Assembly (NCBI RefSeq): GCF_037975245.1
Contig: NC_092569.1
Coordinates: 25,164,668 to 25,228,667 of the forward strand
Direction of reading: 5' to 3'
Source: Apostichopus japonicus
Lineage: Eukaryota > Echinodermata > Holothuroidea > Aspidochirotida > Stichopodidae
DNA: 64,000 nucleotides
Made by a program: the position numbers and the translations under genes. Below are positions 26,672-39,439 of the stretch, piece by piece. Positions within the stretch are counted from its first letter, which is position 1, and the number at the start of each line of letters is the position of its first letter. The notes under the pieces are model-generated. The model had not been told where the DNA came from, ran no database searches, and saw only the letters and a list, made by a program, of their open reading frames with translations.

Positions 26672-27726
26672 GGTTTTTCTTTTGATGATTTATCGAATGT
26701 TTCGCCAGTGTTCATTCAAACATCCCATTTCATTTCACGTAATGAAGTCAAAAATAAAACAGGGTCTCGAATGTTTTTTGTTGTTGTAAATTTGAGTATT
26801 TTACATTAAAAACTGTCTATTCAACAACAACGCAACGTTCTAGTAAATAAACATATACGGAAGTTTGGTGACTTACATTTAAGGTCAATTGACAGATATT
26901 GAATATCAACCGTAAACGAAACACATGCGTTCAATTCATGTCTTCGTTGAGAAATACACGGTCGAAATAATTTGACCATCTGTCCTCGTTATGTTCACCT
27001 CAAAACTAGGTTGATACTCAAAAGGGCACAATTCTCACATTTTGATCATGCATGCTTCTCGAACGTGCATATGCTGTGCAATTAATTGTAACAATGAAAC
27101 TTTAATAGTTCATATTCTGACACTTGACCATTCTTTGAAGGATATTAACATAGGACGGGCAGGGGAGGGGACGGGGAGGGGTTGGGAAAGGGGACGGGGT
27201 AAGGGTAGGGGTCGGTTGAGGGTCGGTGGAGAAAACTGTGTGGGTAGATTAAGAAACTCTTGCCAAAGAAAAATAAAGTTGGACATTAGCCTGATCATGC
27301 ATCCTCCAAAATCGAAAACTGATACCCAGATTGGTTTCTATCTTCTTCCTCCAAATTCCAACGGGGATTCGAGTAATCCCCTCACCTCATTAACTTACCT
27401 CCCCTCCGACAGTGCCATCCCCTTCTTCATTTCATGTGCCTATGATTACACAACATAATTTTTGTTACATCAAATGAGGAAAGAAAACAGACTGTCTCGT
27501 TGAATATTCATAATATAAAAATTTAATTCACTACGCAGATGATTATCAGTGAACCGTGTAGTATTTACTGCTAAGTGGGTGAAGAAAGGAAAGTCATTAT
27601 ATTTTTCTTTATTTGTTTTGCCACAAAAGTACAAAGTGGAGGGAATTCTTCCATGAAGCTTAAAAGCTTAACAATGTGGAAGACTCCCTGAAGAAAGAAA
27701 AGAAAAGAAAAGAAAAGAAAAAAAAA

Positions 27727-27760
<34 letters not shown>

Positions 27761-30700
27761 ATAAATACATTTACATAAATATAAGTACAAATTAAATGTT
27801 CAATATATATATATATATAGTAATTACATACAGGTATAATTTAGTTTTAGTCAGTATAACTAGCTATTATTTCCTAACAAAACCACTTCTTAAAGGATGT
27901 GACTGACTTTTTACTCTTTAAATCGTTCGTTAGAAGATTCCATGTTTTTGTTGCACGGTTTTGTAGGCTTTAAGTTCCAATTGTGGTATTGTAGAGATTA
28001 TAGTGGGCATGATTAGCATGCCTCGTGTTATGATGATGTACATTTCTGTTACTGGTTAAAAAAATAGTCAAAGGCAGCTGGTAGTAATCCATTCCAGGTC
28101 TTGTAGGCAAATAATGCAAAGCTTAACTTTAATGAGATCGTGTAATTTTAGTAAGTCGAGTTTCTTAAATAGGGGACTGGTGTGCTCACGTGGGGCTGAG
28201 TGTGTTATGTGGCGAATGGCTGCCTTTTGGAGTATTATAAGATTGTTTGGGTTGGTGTTGTATGTACCAGATCAAATAATGGAACAATAAGTGAGATACG
28301 GGACAATCAGGGTCTGGTATAGTGTTCTGAGTATGTTTTCCGATAGATCATATTTCAACTTAGATAATATGCCAACATTCCGTGCAATTATACTGCATAT
28401 AGTTGAAATATGGTTGTGCCAGCTAAGTTTACAATCAATATTTACACCTAAAAACTTAGTAGCATAAACTTGCTTAATTATTACCCAGTATACATTATGG
28501 AACTAATCAAGGTGTATGGCATAAACCCAGTATTTACTAACAGGTATATAACGTTATTACATGCATTCACAAAGAAACAGGCAAATGTGTCCATTTAAAG
28601 GGGCATAACAACCTCAGATTTTACCTTTAAACTCGTCTATCATCAATCATCCACCTCCCCTTCCACAAGGAATAATATAATCTGCCTTCATGTTGTCAAT
28701 GTGTGTTTTCTTAAAGTGATCCTATACAGGATGAATCATATCGCATAATCCAAACTGTCCTTTATCTCTTATCATATAGTAATGACGTAAACAAACAGTA
28801 TTGTCTATAGAATACAATGTAAAGGTTTAGTCATCATTGCCGGACCTAGTGAGGGCGCCCTACGGCCTGGGCACCCTCATTGAATTCTTTTGACAGTAGT
28901 ATCACTATTAACTAGACTCAACATAAGTGGCAGCTACATGGTAGCGACAGCTAGCACACTTTTGAGAGCTGGTATTCCTGAATTCCTACCGATGTGTTCG
29001 TATGCACCGTTATTTCGGTATCCAGTGACAGCGATACTTGTTTCCTAAGTGGGGCCTCTCTTTCCAAGAAATCATGGATATCCGACTGAGTATTGTGTTA
29101 ACAAGATTCGCTGTCATTATTTATTATGGTAGTGCGCGTGCGCGCTACAATATTGGCATTACTGGCCAAGTGAACGATACCTACGTTGAAACTTACATTT
29201 TCATATAGTCTCTGTTCATTTGAAGTTTCAGAGGCTGGCTGCGTAGCCAACTATTTCTGAGCATGTCACGGCGCTCACAAGCGCCCTCACTTTGAAGGTA
29301 CCTATATATCTATACTTATTGGTGTGTTGTCAGTCAACAAATAACACCACCAACAACCGAAAATTCTTCGTAATACTGCAAGCACTCTACGCGCACTACA
29401 ATACTGCATATTTGCATAGTTCTTTCTAATACTACAAAGCACACCTCGCGCACTACAATTCTGCGTATTTGAAGGCAAATGCAGTTCTAGTTGATTTTTT
29501 TTGTAGCTAGTCAAGCATTTTTTCCTGATTATTGTCTCTGTCTTCTTAGATTAACGATGATGGGTGGGTTTTTTTTTTTGGCCCTGGAAGATTACATTAT
29601 AGCTATGATTATACCTTTAACGAGCGTTTCCCACGCAGTTGTTTAGTATACAACCCGTTCCCCACAACTTCATTTGTGTTAACAGTACACGCGCATATTA
29701 TTATCAACAACATGTGCTATACACGTCAGACTTAAGCCACTGAAAAGCATAGTTTAATGAAGGTACTTTATACCGGCATTAATTAATACACGAATACGCG
29801 CTCATATAATCATGTAAACGTGAGAAGAGTTCGTTAAACTTTATACCGGCATTAATTAATACACGAATACGCGCTCATATAATCACGTAAACGTGAGAAG
29901 AGTTCATTAAACGGAGTTTTTTTCTTTCTTCTTCATGTTTGCATATAACTGCGGGTAAACAGATAGACATATAAGGGCAGCATTACAAATTTTCCTTGTG
30001 AATAGTGTATGGAGATATTTACTGAGTTACTTAATACAATTTCCAATTAAAAAAAAAATACTTGGATCAACAAAGAGATGACGGCCAGAGCTTGACTTTC
30101 AAAATCGTTCATGGATGCGTTCTTGTGATGTGCGATTTTCATGGTGTATACATCACTATATGCCTTGGTGGACTCTTGTGTGTACCCACCATCCACGGGC
30201 TCTTCCCCCCCCCCCCACACCCATCGCTCCCTCTCAAATTACGCAACGACTGTTCGATCTGTACTTCCTCTGAACCTATGGATATATTGTTTGGAGATAC
30301 AAACATAAACTGTAATGGGGTTAGCACAAGGAAGAATCAAACCACGGTTTACTAAACATGAAATGCAAAGAAACAGACCACAATAGACACGGGGGACTAC
30401 ATTGTACAGACCAGCCGATACTCATATCTGGTACAGCAACTATACTGTTCATGTCCCACAACCGTGCAACAGTAATTACTGCTTTGTGTTCGTAACACGG
30501 TAACATGTGTTACAGGAAATGAACAGTATAGTTACTGTACAAGCTATGAGTATCGGGTACACAGACCTATATACATCTCACCTGCATCTTTCAGGTGACG
30601 GGTTGCTATGGTCATAACGCGCGTATCCATGACGTCATCCAGATAGGTTTGGACTTGCTCCAAGTAGTTTGAAGTATCGTTTTCACTCACGCCTTGCATC

Positions 30701-33700
30701 ACTTCGTAGTAACCACACAGTGGTAAGAATGACTTGAACGTACCTTTGTTGAATATGTGGTCCTCGTTGAAAGAGGTGAATAAACTTTTCAAAGAAAGAA
30801 AAAAAAAAAAAAAAAAAAAAGTGTGAAACAATTTCATGGTTCTTGATTTCGTCTTCGTTAATTTGCAATCTTTATTTTAGGAGTAGAAGAGATGGAATTA
30901 TTTCGTTTTGATTTATAATTCATATTTGTTAATCAACATTTCTATTTTATAATGCAAATAAACCTTCTTAAAGTTATTTTGCAGACACATTTTGATAACA
31001 TTTTTGATGTTCTTTGATTGTACAAAATCGCCATGATGTACTATACAATTATTAATTATCGTCTGAGTGACGAAATGATGAGGTTCGAATCGGGATCAGC
31101 TGGGAATCGAACAGTCACCTTCTTTTAGTAAAACAAAACGTTTCATGGCGGGAGGTATTTGGTCTTGGATCTTACTTTGAGTAGTATAGGCTAGACACGG
31201 TACGATATGTTTAGGATTTTTTCTACCCTTTCTGCAAGTTTGGAAGCCATCTTGTATTGTCAAAATAATGGAATATTTTGTTGTATGATTTTATTGTTCA
31301 GAAATTGTATAGAAGCCCCCACACCCCTTTCCCACTCAAATGAAAAGGCAAACTTCAAAAACAACGAAGATGGGTTCAGGAGCTGTGAAATTGCCACCTC
31401 CCCCTCCTCCACCCACCACTCCCCTCCCCCCCCAAAAAAAACACATCAACAACAACGGAAGTGCATGTATATTTATAGAACATGACGTAATCGATTCGTC
31501 ATTGCTTATGAAGCGTGAAGATTAATATCGTGACACGGAAAGTCACAGATATATGCTGGTAACAGTTTGTATGCATAAGATCCAAACATATGTCACAGTG
31601 TTTGTTATAAGTTACACAGACAAGAACAGACAATCAAAAACATCATTAAACACCTTCGCTAGAATTTACAACAAATGCTTGTTCGTAAATTTTTTATTTA
31701 AAAAAAAAAAAATCAAAACATTGTCCTTTGCATTATACAGTACTTGGTTATAGCTAAAAAGAACCCATGTAGATCCAGGCGCGTAGCCAAGGGGGGGGGG
31801 GGGGGCGAAGGGGCAGCCGCCCCCCCCCCCGTGAGCATATTTTTTTTAAATTTGTTAATGTTTTTATGATATCGCTAGTGTTTTCAAAAGAGAAAATGCT
31901 AAGATGCAACTTACAAGGCCTGGGAAGTGCCATTTCCAGCGATCTGGGAGGCATTTTCAGCCAAAATGTTCTTGTACGTTTCGCGCCAACTTATGGTGGC
32001 GCTACGCTTAGATAGTTTGCAATGCCGAATCTACAGTTTCGCCCCTCCCTTGGAAAATTCCTGGCTACGCGCCTGTGTAGATCTAGCATACCGTAAGCTG
32101 TATGTCTATAGAATAAAGGTGAGTTTTAAAACGTTTGGCAATCTCATCAGTTCTTCCAGATGATACGGAGATCAAGTGGGGAAAGGAGGGGGGGGGGGAC
32201 CTCGATGAGATTAAGAATACTTCTTGTGGATCAGGCTACAATAAAAATATCATTCGTTCTCTCATTATGTATATTATTTCTAAGAGATGTTACACTGGAA
32301 ACAAAACCCAGATACTTTCAAATTTATCCTTCAATACCTTCAGCTATAGTATAGCTACATACATCATACCTTCCAGCTGATAAATCTGTGTAGTTTTTAA
32401 AATCTCTTTTCGACGACTGAAGCTCGTAACTATATTGATTTTCGTCAATCCGATTGTCGTCCGCCTGCCAGAGCTCCGAAAAGAGCGTCCCCATATCAAT
32501 TTGCCCTAAAAAAAAAAAAGATTATTACAAAAATTATATTAAAAAACAAAACAAAGGGAAAGTTGTACAATAAAACAGAAATCATATTTTAATGATATAT
32601 CATGTAACGATCGAAGCTTTATATATGATAATATAGATCGAAATAGAATCACTGATCAATGGAATCACGTCAATGCCACATCTATACCTCATTGTGGCTC
32701 CATTCGTCAGTGGCGAAGCTCTCACGTGTATACGATGTATGTGTTCTTTTTGTAAGCTACATGGACCAAACCGTGTAGTGGGCATGTTATAGTTAATTAT
32801 CATGTAGTCTCTGTCGATATCTATATTATGTTTGCTGAAACTGTTCGACATTATGAATGTAGGCTTGTCAAAGGAAAGAGTCTCATAGAAAACGTATATA
32901 TAGTGGTCGTGCAGCATTTTTATTGGTGTTAAGATAATTGTTGCATCATAAGCATATCTGTTTAGGAGGAAGAAAACTAGGTCGACAGACGGCATGTTGA
33001 GTATACCGTGTTCGTGATATGATTATCTTGATTATCCAGTCCATAAAAAAGGCCTTGTTGAAATTATACCCCTTCGATCTCTGACATTTTGTCATGTCTT
33101 AAAAATGTGCATAAAACAAAAAGATACGCAAACACTAGACATAAAACTCAGGACAGATTATACAGGCCTCTACATTAATTCGAACAGAATTAAATTTGTG
33201 CAACGAGCATGCCGGACTGTATCGCACACGGCGGTACTGTCGTAAAGAATCAGTCAAAGACATTTTGATTGTAATGGTTACCCAAGCACACCACCCAAAA
33301 TGATGGTATATATCAAGGGCGTAGGAACCGAGGGGGCTGGGGGGGCGCCAGCCCCCAGTGAAAAATATGGAGGGGCGGAAGTATCATTCCGCCCCCCCCC
33401 CCCGCCTCGCAAGTCAGAAAACCCCTTTTTCATTTCCAAATGAGAAAAAAAATCTCATTTGGAGCACCAAATTGCATCTAAGGCCTGGTGAAAATACAAA
33501 ATTAAGTTTACAAAATGGAGTGGGTGTTGAAGTGTGCTATATTGCACCAAATTGCATCTGAGGCTACCTGGAAATGCAAAAAATTCCAAAGGGGAGGGAG
33601 ACACCCCCTCCCCTTAGACCCCTCCCCCAGGCCGGCCATCAGTCTTCAGCCCCCCACTCAAAAGTACCTTCCTACGCCACTGGTATATATCGTCTATATA

Positions 33701-36700
33701 GACCAGGGATTCCCTAACTTTATCCCCCCACGAACCCCCTGTGGATGTCAGAATTGTCCACGAACCCTCAACTTTTCGAGACACGATCTGAGTCATTATT
33801 ATAGGCTACTTTAATACGCACAACAGTGCTTCGTAAAAGATCAAGTTCATAGTGTAATATTGTAATGAAAAAAAAAACGTCTGTTTCATAATTCAGTTAT
33901 TTATCACATGCATGGTACGACAACATATACGTATGGAACGCGCAAAGATTGTCGTTAGGTTCGATTTTTGTACATTACTAAATTATACAATATAACATAT
34001 ATCAGTTCAACAAAAAGTACTCTAGACTTTCAGAAACGTCTCATGCACGAACACTTTGGGTTGGACTCACGCACCCCTGGGGGTTCATGCACCCTAGTTA
34101 GTGAAACCCTGATATAGACGTTCAAGAGGATTGCCAGCATAACGTATGCAGTCATAGCTTACACCATTCACTCATTTAACTCCCCGCTCTTCCAATTTAA
34201 TCTCAAGTTCTTTCGATGATCTAGACTTAAGATTAAATGATAATTGAACTGTATTATTTTCCCAGTCTAAGATAATCACAATTTTCAATCAAACCAATAC
34301 ATTGATTTACAGTTGTATACTTGAGTAAAGGTAAATGAAATGGAAACGTTTTGTTGTGTCGATTATATTTATAATAGGCCTATTATATAATACTTTGTGC
34401 GAAATTTGTCAATGGGCATAATTTAATCGTTAACGCTTAAGTTATCCTTTTTTTTTTGTAATCTTGTTTACAACGGTTAGTTCTTTCATTCAAATTTATT
34501 ATTTCATTTACACAGATTTTTTTTTTTTTTTTGACAAATTTTATTTAAGGGGTGCTCGGGAAAGATTAGCCTCGGCTAACCGTGTTACCCTCTCAAAATA
34601 AAAGTTGAAATAAATAAATAAATATAATAATGGAATGACACGTTATATTAAACTGTGTTTGTCTTTCAAACAAAAAAAGTTGTGAAAGCAATTAACGAAA
34701 ACAAATAACCAGCCGCGATACAAAACACAATTTGTTTCAATAAATTCAAGTTTGTATTACAATGATGAACACCAACTGACTGTTTGGTCCATTTGTTGCA
34801 TTTGTTGGCAGTTTTTGTTGATGCATTTGTTGGGATTACACATATCCTTAGTTCTTACTGTAATCCTAATAGCACATAGTACTGATTGATAGCACGATCC
34901 AGTTTTTACTCTGGTACAGAACTTCAAGAATTACAGTAGTTACTGTAATCTCTGTGTGAATCGGCTGGCACATGCCAAGAAGCAGAAGTTATTAACCGTT
35001 TAATGAAAGGCATAAAACTTTCGTTTTTATCTTCTATACTTTTTCATTTGGAAAGATATCTACTTCATCTTTTCCCAGTCTCTTTTCGATGGAATAACAT
35101 TAATTGGTATTTGTTGTTAGGGACATAGGCCTAACCTTTCTTTCAAATTACATGCTTATGTGTGTTTTGTTTTTTAGGGACAAATGGCTTTTCTTACAGT
35201 GGTCGGGATTTGCATCACTATATTTCGACAAATTCAAGACAAACGATATTTGTAAGCTAATTGAAAGTAACTGAAATCGAACACAATTTCCTTAAAAAAA
35301 GGAAGAACTAACTGTGTTCGCAAGTTTGTAGCATTGCCTTTGTTCCCTGTCCAATATTAGAACGAATATACAAGGTTACTGAAAGCAATTTTAATGTGAA
35401 AGATTCAGTGCAAGTTCTGCAGTACTCGGAACAAGAATTTCCTGTCGTACACCGTTGAACAATACAACATGACACTTCAGGAAATGAACCCTGTACGTAA
35501 AATATCTAACACTAGCTACACATCGTTTTGATTCTCCAGTTTGAAGGAAAGAAAACAATGAATGAGGTTCCAAACAAAATATTTAAAACGTGTCTCGACA
35601 AGGAGTGGTTCGTGTTGGCATCGTAGAGTGGTTCGTATTACGTGTTGGCTGCGACCTCTGCTCTGCAACTTGACATTCTACAGAAGAAGCTTTCGATTGT
35701 TCATCAGAATGTAAATCCATTGACTATACAATACAATAGTAACCAGAACTCTGTGACATTCTGTCAATAGCAAGGTTTGATGACTACACAACAACAGGGA
35801 CAACTGCTTACATAGACCATTTGAAATCATCCAGGCCTTTTGGCTAAGATCATGTGTATCATCTGTTCCCTTTCGAGGGGAATTGTGATACACACCCGAC
35901 GATGATCACACAGTCACAGTCCCGATGCAAGGGGTCTGGGGTTGAGAGCGAATCAGTCGTTCGGTAGTTTGGTTTCCGTGCCCAGGTTCTTTCCTGAGTA
36001 AATATTCTTAAAAAGTATCATCCAGGCTAACGTAATGAATTATGACAGAGAGTTTTGTCGTTCAAATTAAGCTATCGTAATGGAATCTCAATAAACGTGT
36101 AGCTCCGTGCATTCTATTGATAAATATATAGTTAACCCTAATAGAAAAGCTTTCTTTAAGTTTGGAATAATATTTTGAACGAAACTAATATTTGTATGTT
36201 GGGGGGGGGGGGGGCTGAGGAAAGGGATTGTGAACTAATGTATGTTACATAATTTCACTAGCGTATCTATATATATATCGAATGAACTATTTTACTACGG
36301 CTCCTGGAGTCCCTGGGCCTGTGCATCCCCTTGACATAGTTATGCCTTTTGTCTGGCCAACTATAAAAGATGCATTGAACCCCCCCCCCCCTCCCTCCAC
36401 ACTGTGTCAAACGAGCTATGACTAGCGAACCAAGAACAGAATCGCTTCAGGAGAAGAGATGGCGCTAGGTAACAACTCAATGCTATTTATAGTAAATACT
36501 ATACAATGTCCTTTAAAGGCGTCCGTACATCCGATATAAGTAGAATAGTGCCCTATCAGGCTACTTACGCTAGCAACAACGGTGAGAACTGACTAGCTGG
36601 AACAGTTGAATTGAACAGCTGGAGGAAATTCTAACATTAATAACGAACGTTGGCTTTTCACATGTCGTTCCAAGTAAAGCAGGTGAAACGCTTTGTTAAG

Positions 36701-39342
36701 GGGCACTTGAATGACTCATTTTTAAATTAAACAGATAAAATGTCAACATACAATAGGCCTATGAAGGAATACGTCGACATTATTGGAGGATATTGCGGAA
36801 GTTTTGGGATAAAGTGGTTGACATTCAGAGAATAAGAAACGAAACGCTGGTGAGAAATGTCGAAATTTTGATATAAAAATATTGCAATTTTGAGAAACGA
36901 ATCGAAATGTCGAGATATATAATTCGAAGTTTTCAGAAATAAGTGGAAAGTTGGGGCACGTAGGCGAAAGTTCTTATTTTGTTCCTTTTATTTAATTAAA
37001 AGAAATCTAGAAAAATGCCGAAATAAGTCGGAGTTTTGAGATAGAAATCATAAATGTTGGTAATAAATATTGACAGTTGGCGAAAATACTCTGAGGATAA
37101 GTGAAATTTCGAGACAAACTAAAAGTCGAAAAGTTTGAGATGAAATGTTGACATTTTCTGAGTCGCATCTGGGCCATCGTTCCCCCGCCCCCTCCCCATC
37201 CCATCCCCTTACCACCGTTAGTGTGCTATAGCTTGCGTTTCTTCAATGAGGGGCCCGGTTCAATAGTAAAGTCTAGGCACGAAATCTTTGTCGACTGTGC
37301 AATTCCTTACCGGTTTCATTCTTTGTTTCGCTAGGGTATATGAGACAAGTGGTGTAATATTTAGCGTAGATATCACTCACAGAGATTGTCGAATATATTT
37401 TCATTACGAGTCAAAAGCTCCCACAGGGAGCAAAGTCAAGGCTTGCGAGAATGCACATTTCCACTTCGGAAGAGTCAATTTTACGGAGACAATTTGCAAA
37501 GAAGAAGAAGGAAAGGGGAGGAGGGGGGGGGGGCAGTGGAGTTTTTGGTGTCCTACCCAAGAGAACTTTACTATCGTAGATCAAACGGTGTCCCAAGTAG
37601 CCCATTGAAAATTGCAACTATTTATCTATTAACTTAGAAAATTAATCTAGAAAAATGCCGAAATAGGTCGGAGTTTTGAGATAGAAATCATAAATGTTGG
37701 TAATAAATATTGACAGTTGGAGAAAATACTCTGAGGATAGCGGGAAATTTCGAGACAAACTGAAAGTCGAAAAGTTTGATATGAAATGTTGAAATTTACT
37801 GAGTCGCACTCGAGCCCGGCCATCGTTGCGTCAACAAAAGTAGAATTTGCATTGTGAAGAAGCTTAGACTGGTTAACGTTTTCTCAACCGACACCCCCCC
37901 CCCCCCTACCACCGTTAGTGGTCTAGCTTGCATATCTTCGTATCAGTACCATGTGGCGTAGCTAGCGCTTCAATGAGGGAGTCGGGTTCAATAGTTAAAT
38001 GTAGGCGCGCAATCTCTGTCGACTGTGTACGATTCCCTATCGGTTTCTTTCTTTGTTTCGCGAGGGTATGAGACAAGTGGTGTAATATTTAGCGTAGATA
38101 TCACTCACAGACATAGTCGAATATGTTTTCATTAAGAGTCAAAGCTCCCACATTTCCATTTCAGAAGAGTCAATTTTACAGAGACAATTGGCAATGGAGA
38201 GGGAGGGGAGGAGGGGGCAGTGGAGTTTTGGTGTCTTACCCAAGAGAACTTCACTGTCGTAGATCGCAACGGTGTTCAAAGTAGCTCATTGGAAATTGTA
38301 ATTATTTTAATTTTTAAGTTAAACTTTCTCTCTCATATTTCAACAATATTCTCAGTATCTCGATCAACTTTTTCTTCTAACTTTCGATTTTCAATACCGA
38401 ATTGTGGCGTTAATTGAAACCATTTCCTGAAAACAAGTTGACTTTATTCCGAAATTTCGACTATTTGGTCTAAAAATCGTGACACACTTTTTATAAAATG
38501 GCGAAAATGGTCAAGAAATAACTCGTTTCGTATCGACCTGCCAATTTCAACTATTTCTTCACCGTTGCTGTAGCCGAGTGGATAAAGGCGGTGGCATTTG
38601 AAGCAATGAGGCTTAGCAATCGGGAGGTTCGGGGTTCGATTCCCGGCCGGGTCATAGTAAGATGGGTTTTTCATCCAAGAGCAATCTACGGTTTTCCCAT
38701 CTGAAATGACTTTCTAAATTGAAAAGATTCCAAATTTGAGTTAAAATGTTGAATTGGAAGCCACCCGACGTGTAAGTTGTAATCCATAAGGCCTTGCGGG
38801 CGTCTCTCACATTTGTGGTCGCTTAAGCGTCGTAAAACTAACTGCTGATTATTATTATTACTACGTGCTCGAAATTACGATAATTTGTGCCGAAATTTCG
38901 AAAAGACGGAATGCCGGATGCATGTTGTGGAAAAGTTGACGAAGACTTCAGGTCACGTGAATTGGTACGCATTGCTATAATATTTGTTGCATAACAAGCA
39001 AGTACCAACCAAACTTATGACATATAAGGTGAACAAATTCACTTTTGTTAATACGTTATAATGGCTTATATTCCGTAACTGAAAATGATATGAAGTTCAA
39101 TAATGTTAAGCTGGCAAATACACAGCGCCCACTCTAATATTCAGGCTTTGTGTATGTCTTGTATAAGTTCATTTTGTATTATAACAAGTCAAAGTATTTG
39201 CCGGAAAAAGAAGACCAGTAATTCCCAATTAAGGCGCTCAGAAAGATTTCTTTAAATGTAATCAATTATTTATTTTAATCTTCGCATAAGTACTCGTGCA
39301 ACAGTTACGGCTGGCAAAGAGTCGATAGGAATTGTCAAAGTG

Positions 39343-39439
<97 letters not shown>

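Noticed and set aside
27042-27458. 138-codon plus frame
   Set aside because: It crosses a GGGGAGGGG-rich patch, lies in ENDOU intron 3, and has no motif or splice context.
31080-31130. B-box-like GTTCGATTCCCAGC on the minus strand
   Set aside because: No A box at a suitable distance and no tRNA fold. At most a SINE scrap.
32600-32995. 131-codon minus frame just upstream of ENDOU exon 2
   Set aside because: AT-rich, with no EndoU or other family features. The well-supported acceptor at 32506 and the phase match to exon 1 leave no need for it.
37288-37608. 106-codon frame beginning [18 protein letters not shown], signal-peptide-like
   Set aside because: The duplicated copy of the same DNA (about 37985-38320) does not keep the frame, and it lies in intron 1 of ENDOU on the other strand. 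Probably chance.
38573-38655. Functional tRNA-Leu or tRNA-Ser gene
   Set aside because: Long variable arm and B box are present but the acceptor stem is eroded, and the sequence continues into a SINE body with an (ATT)n tail.
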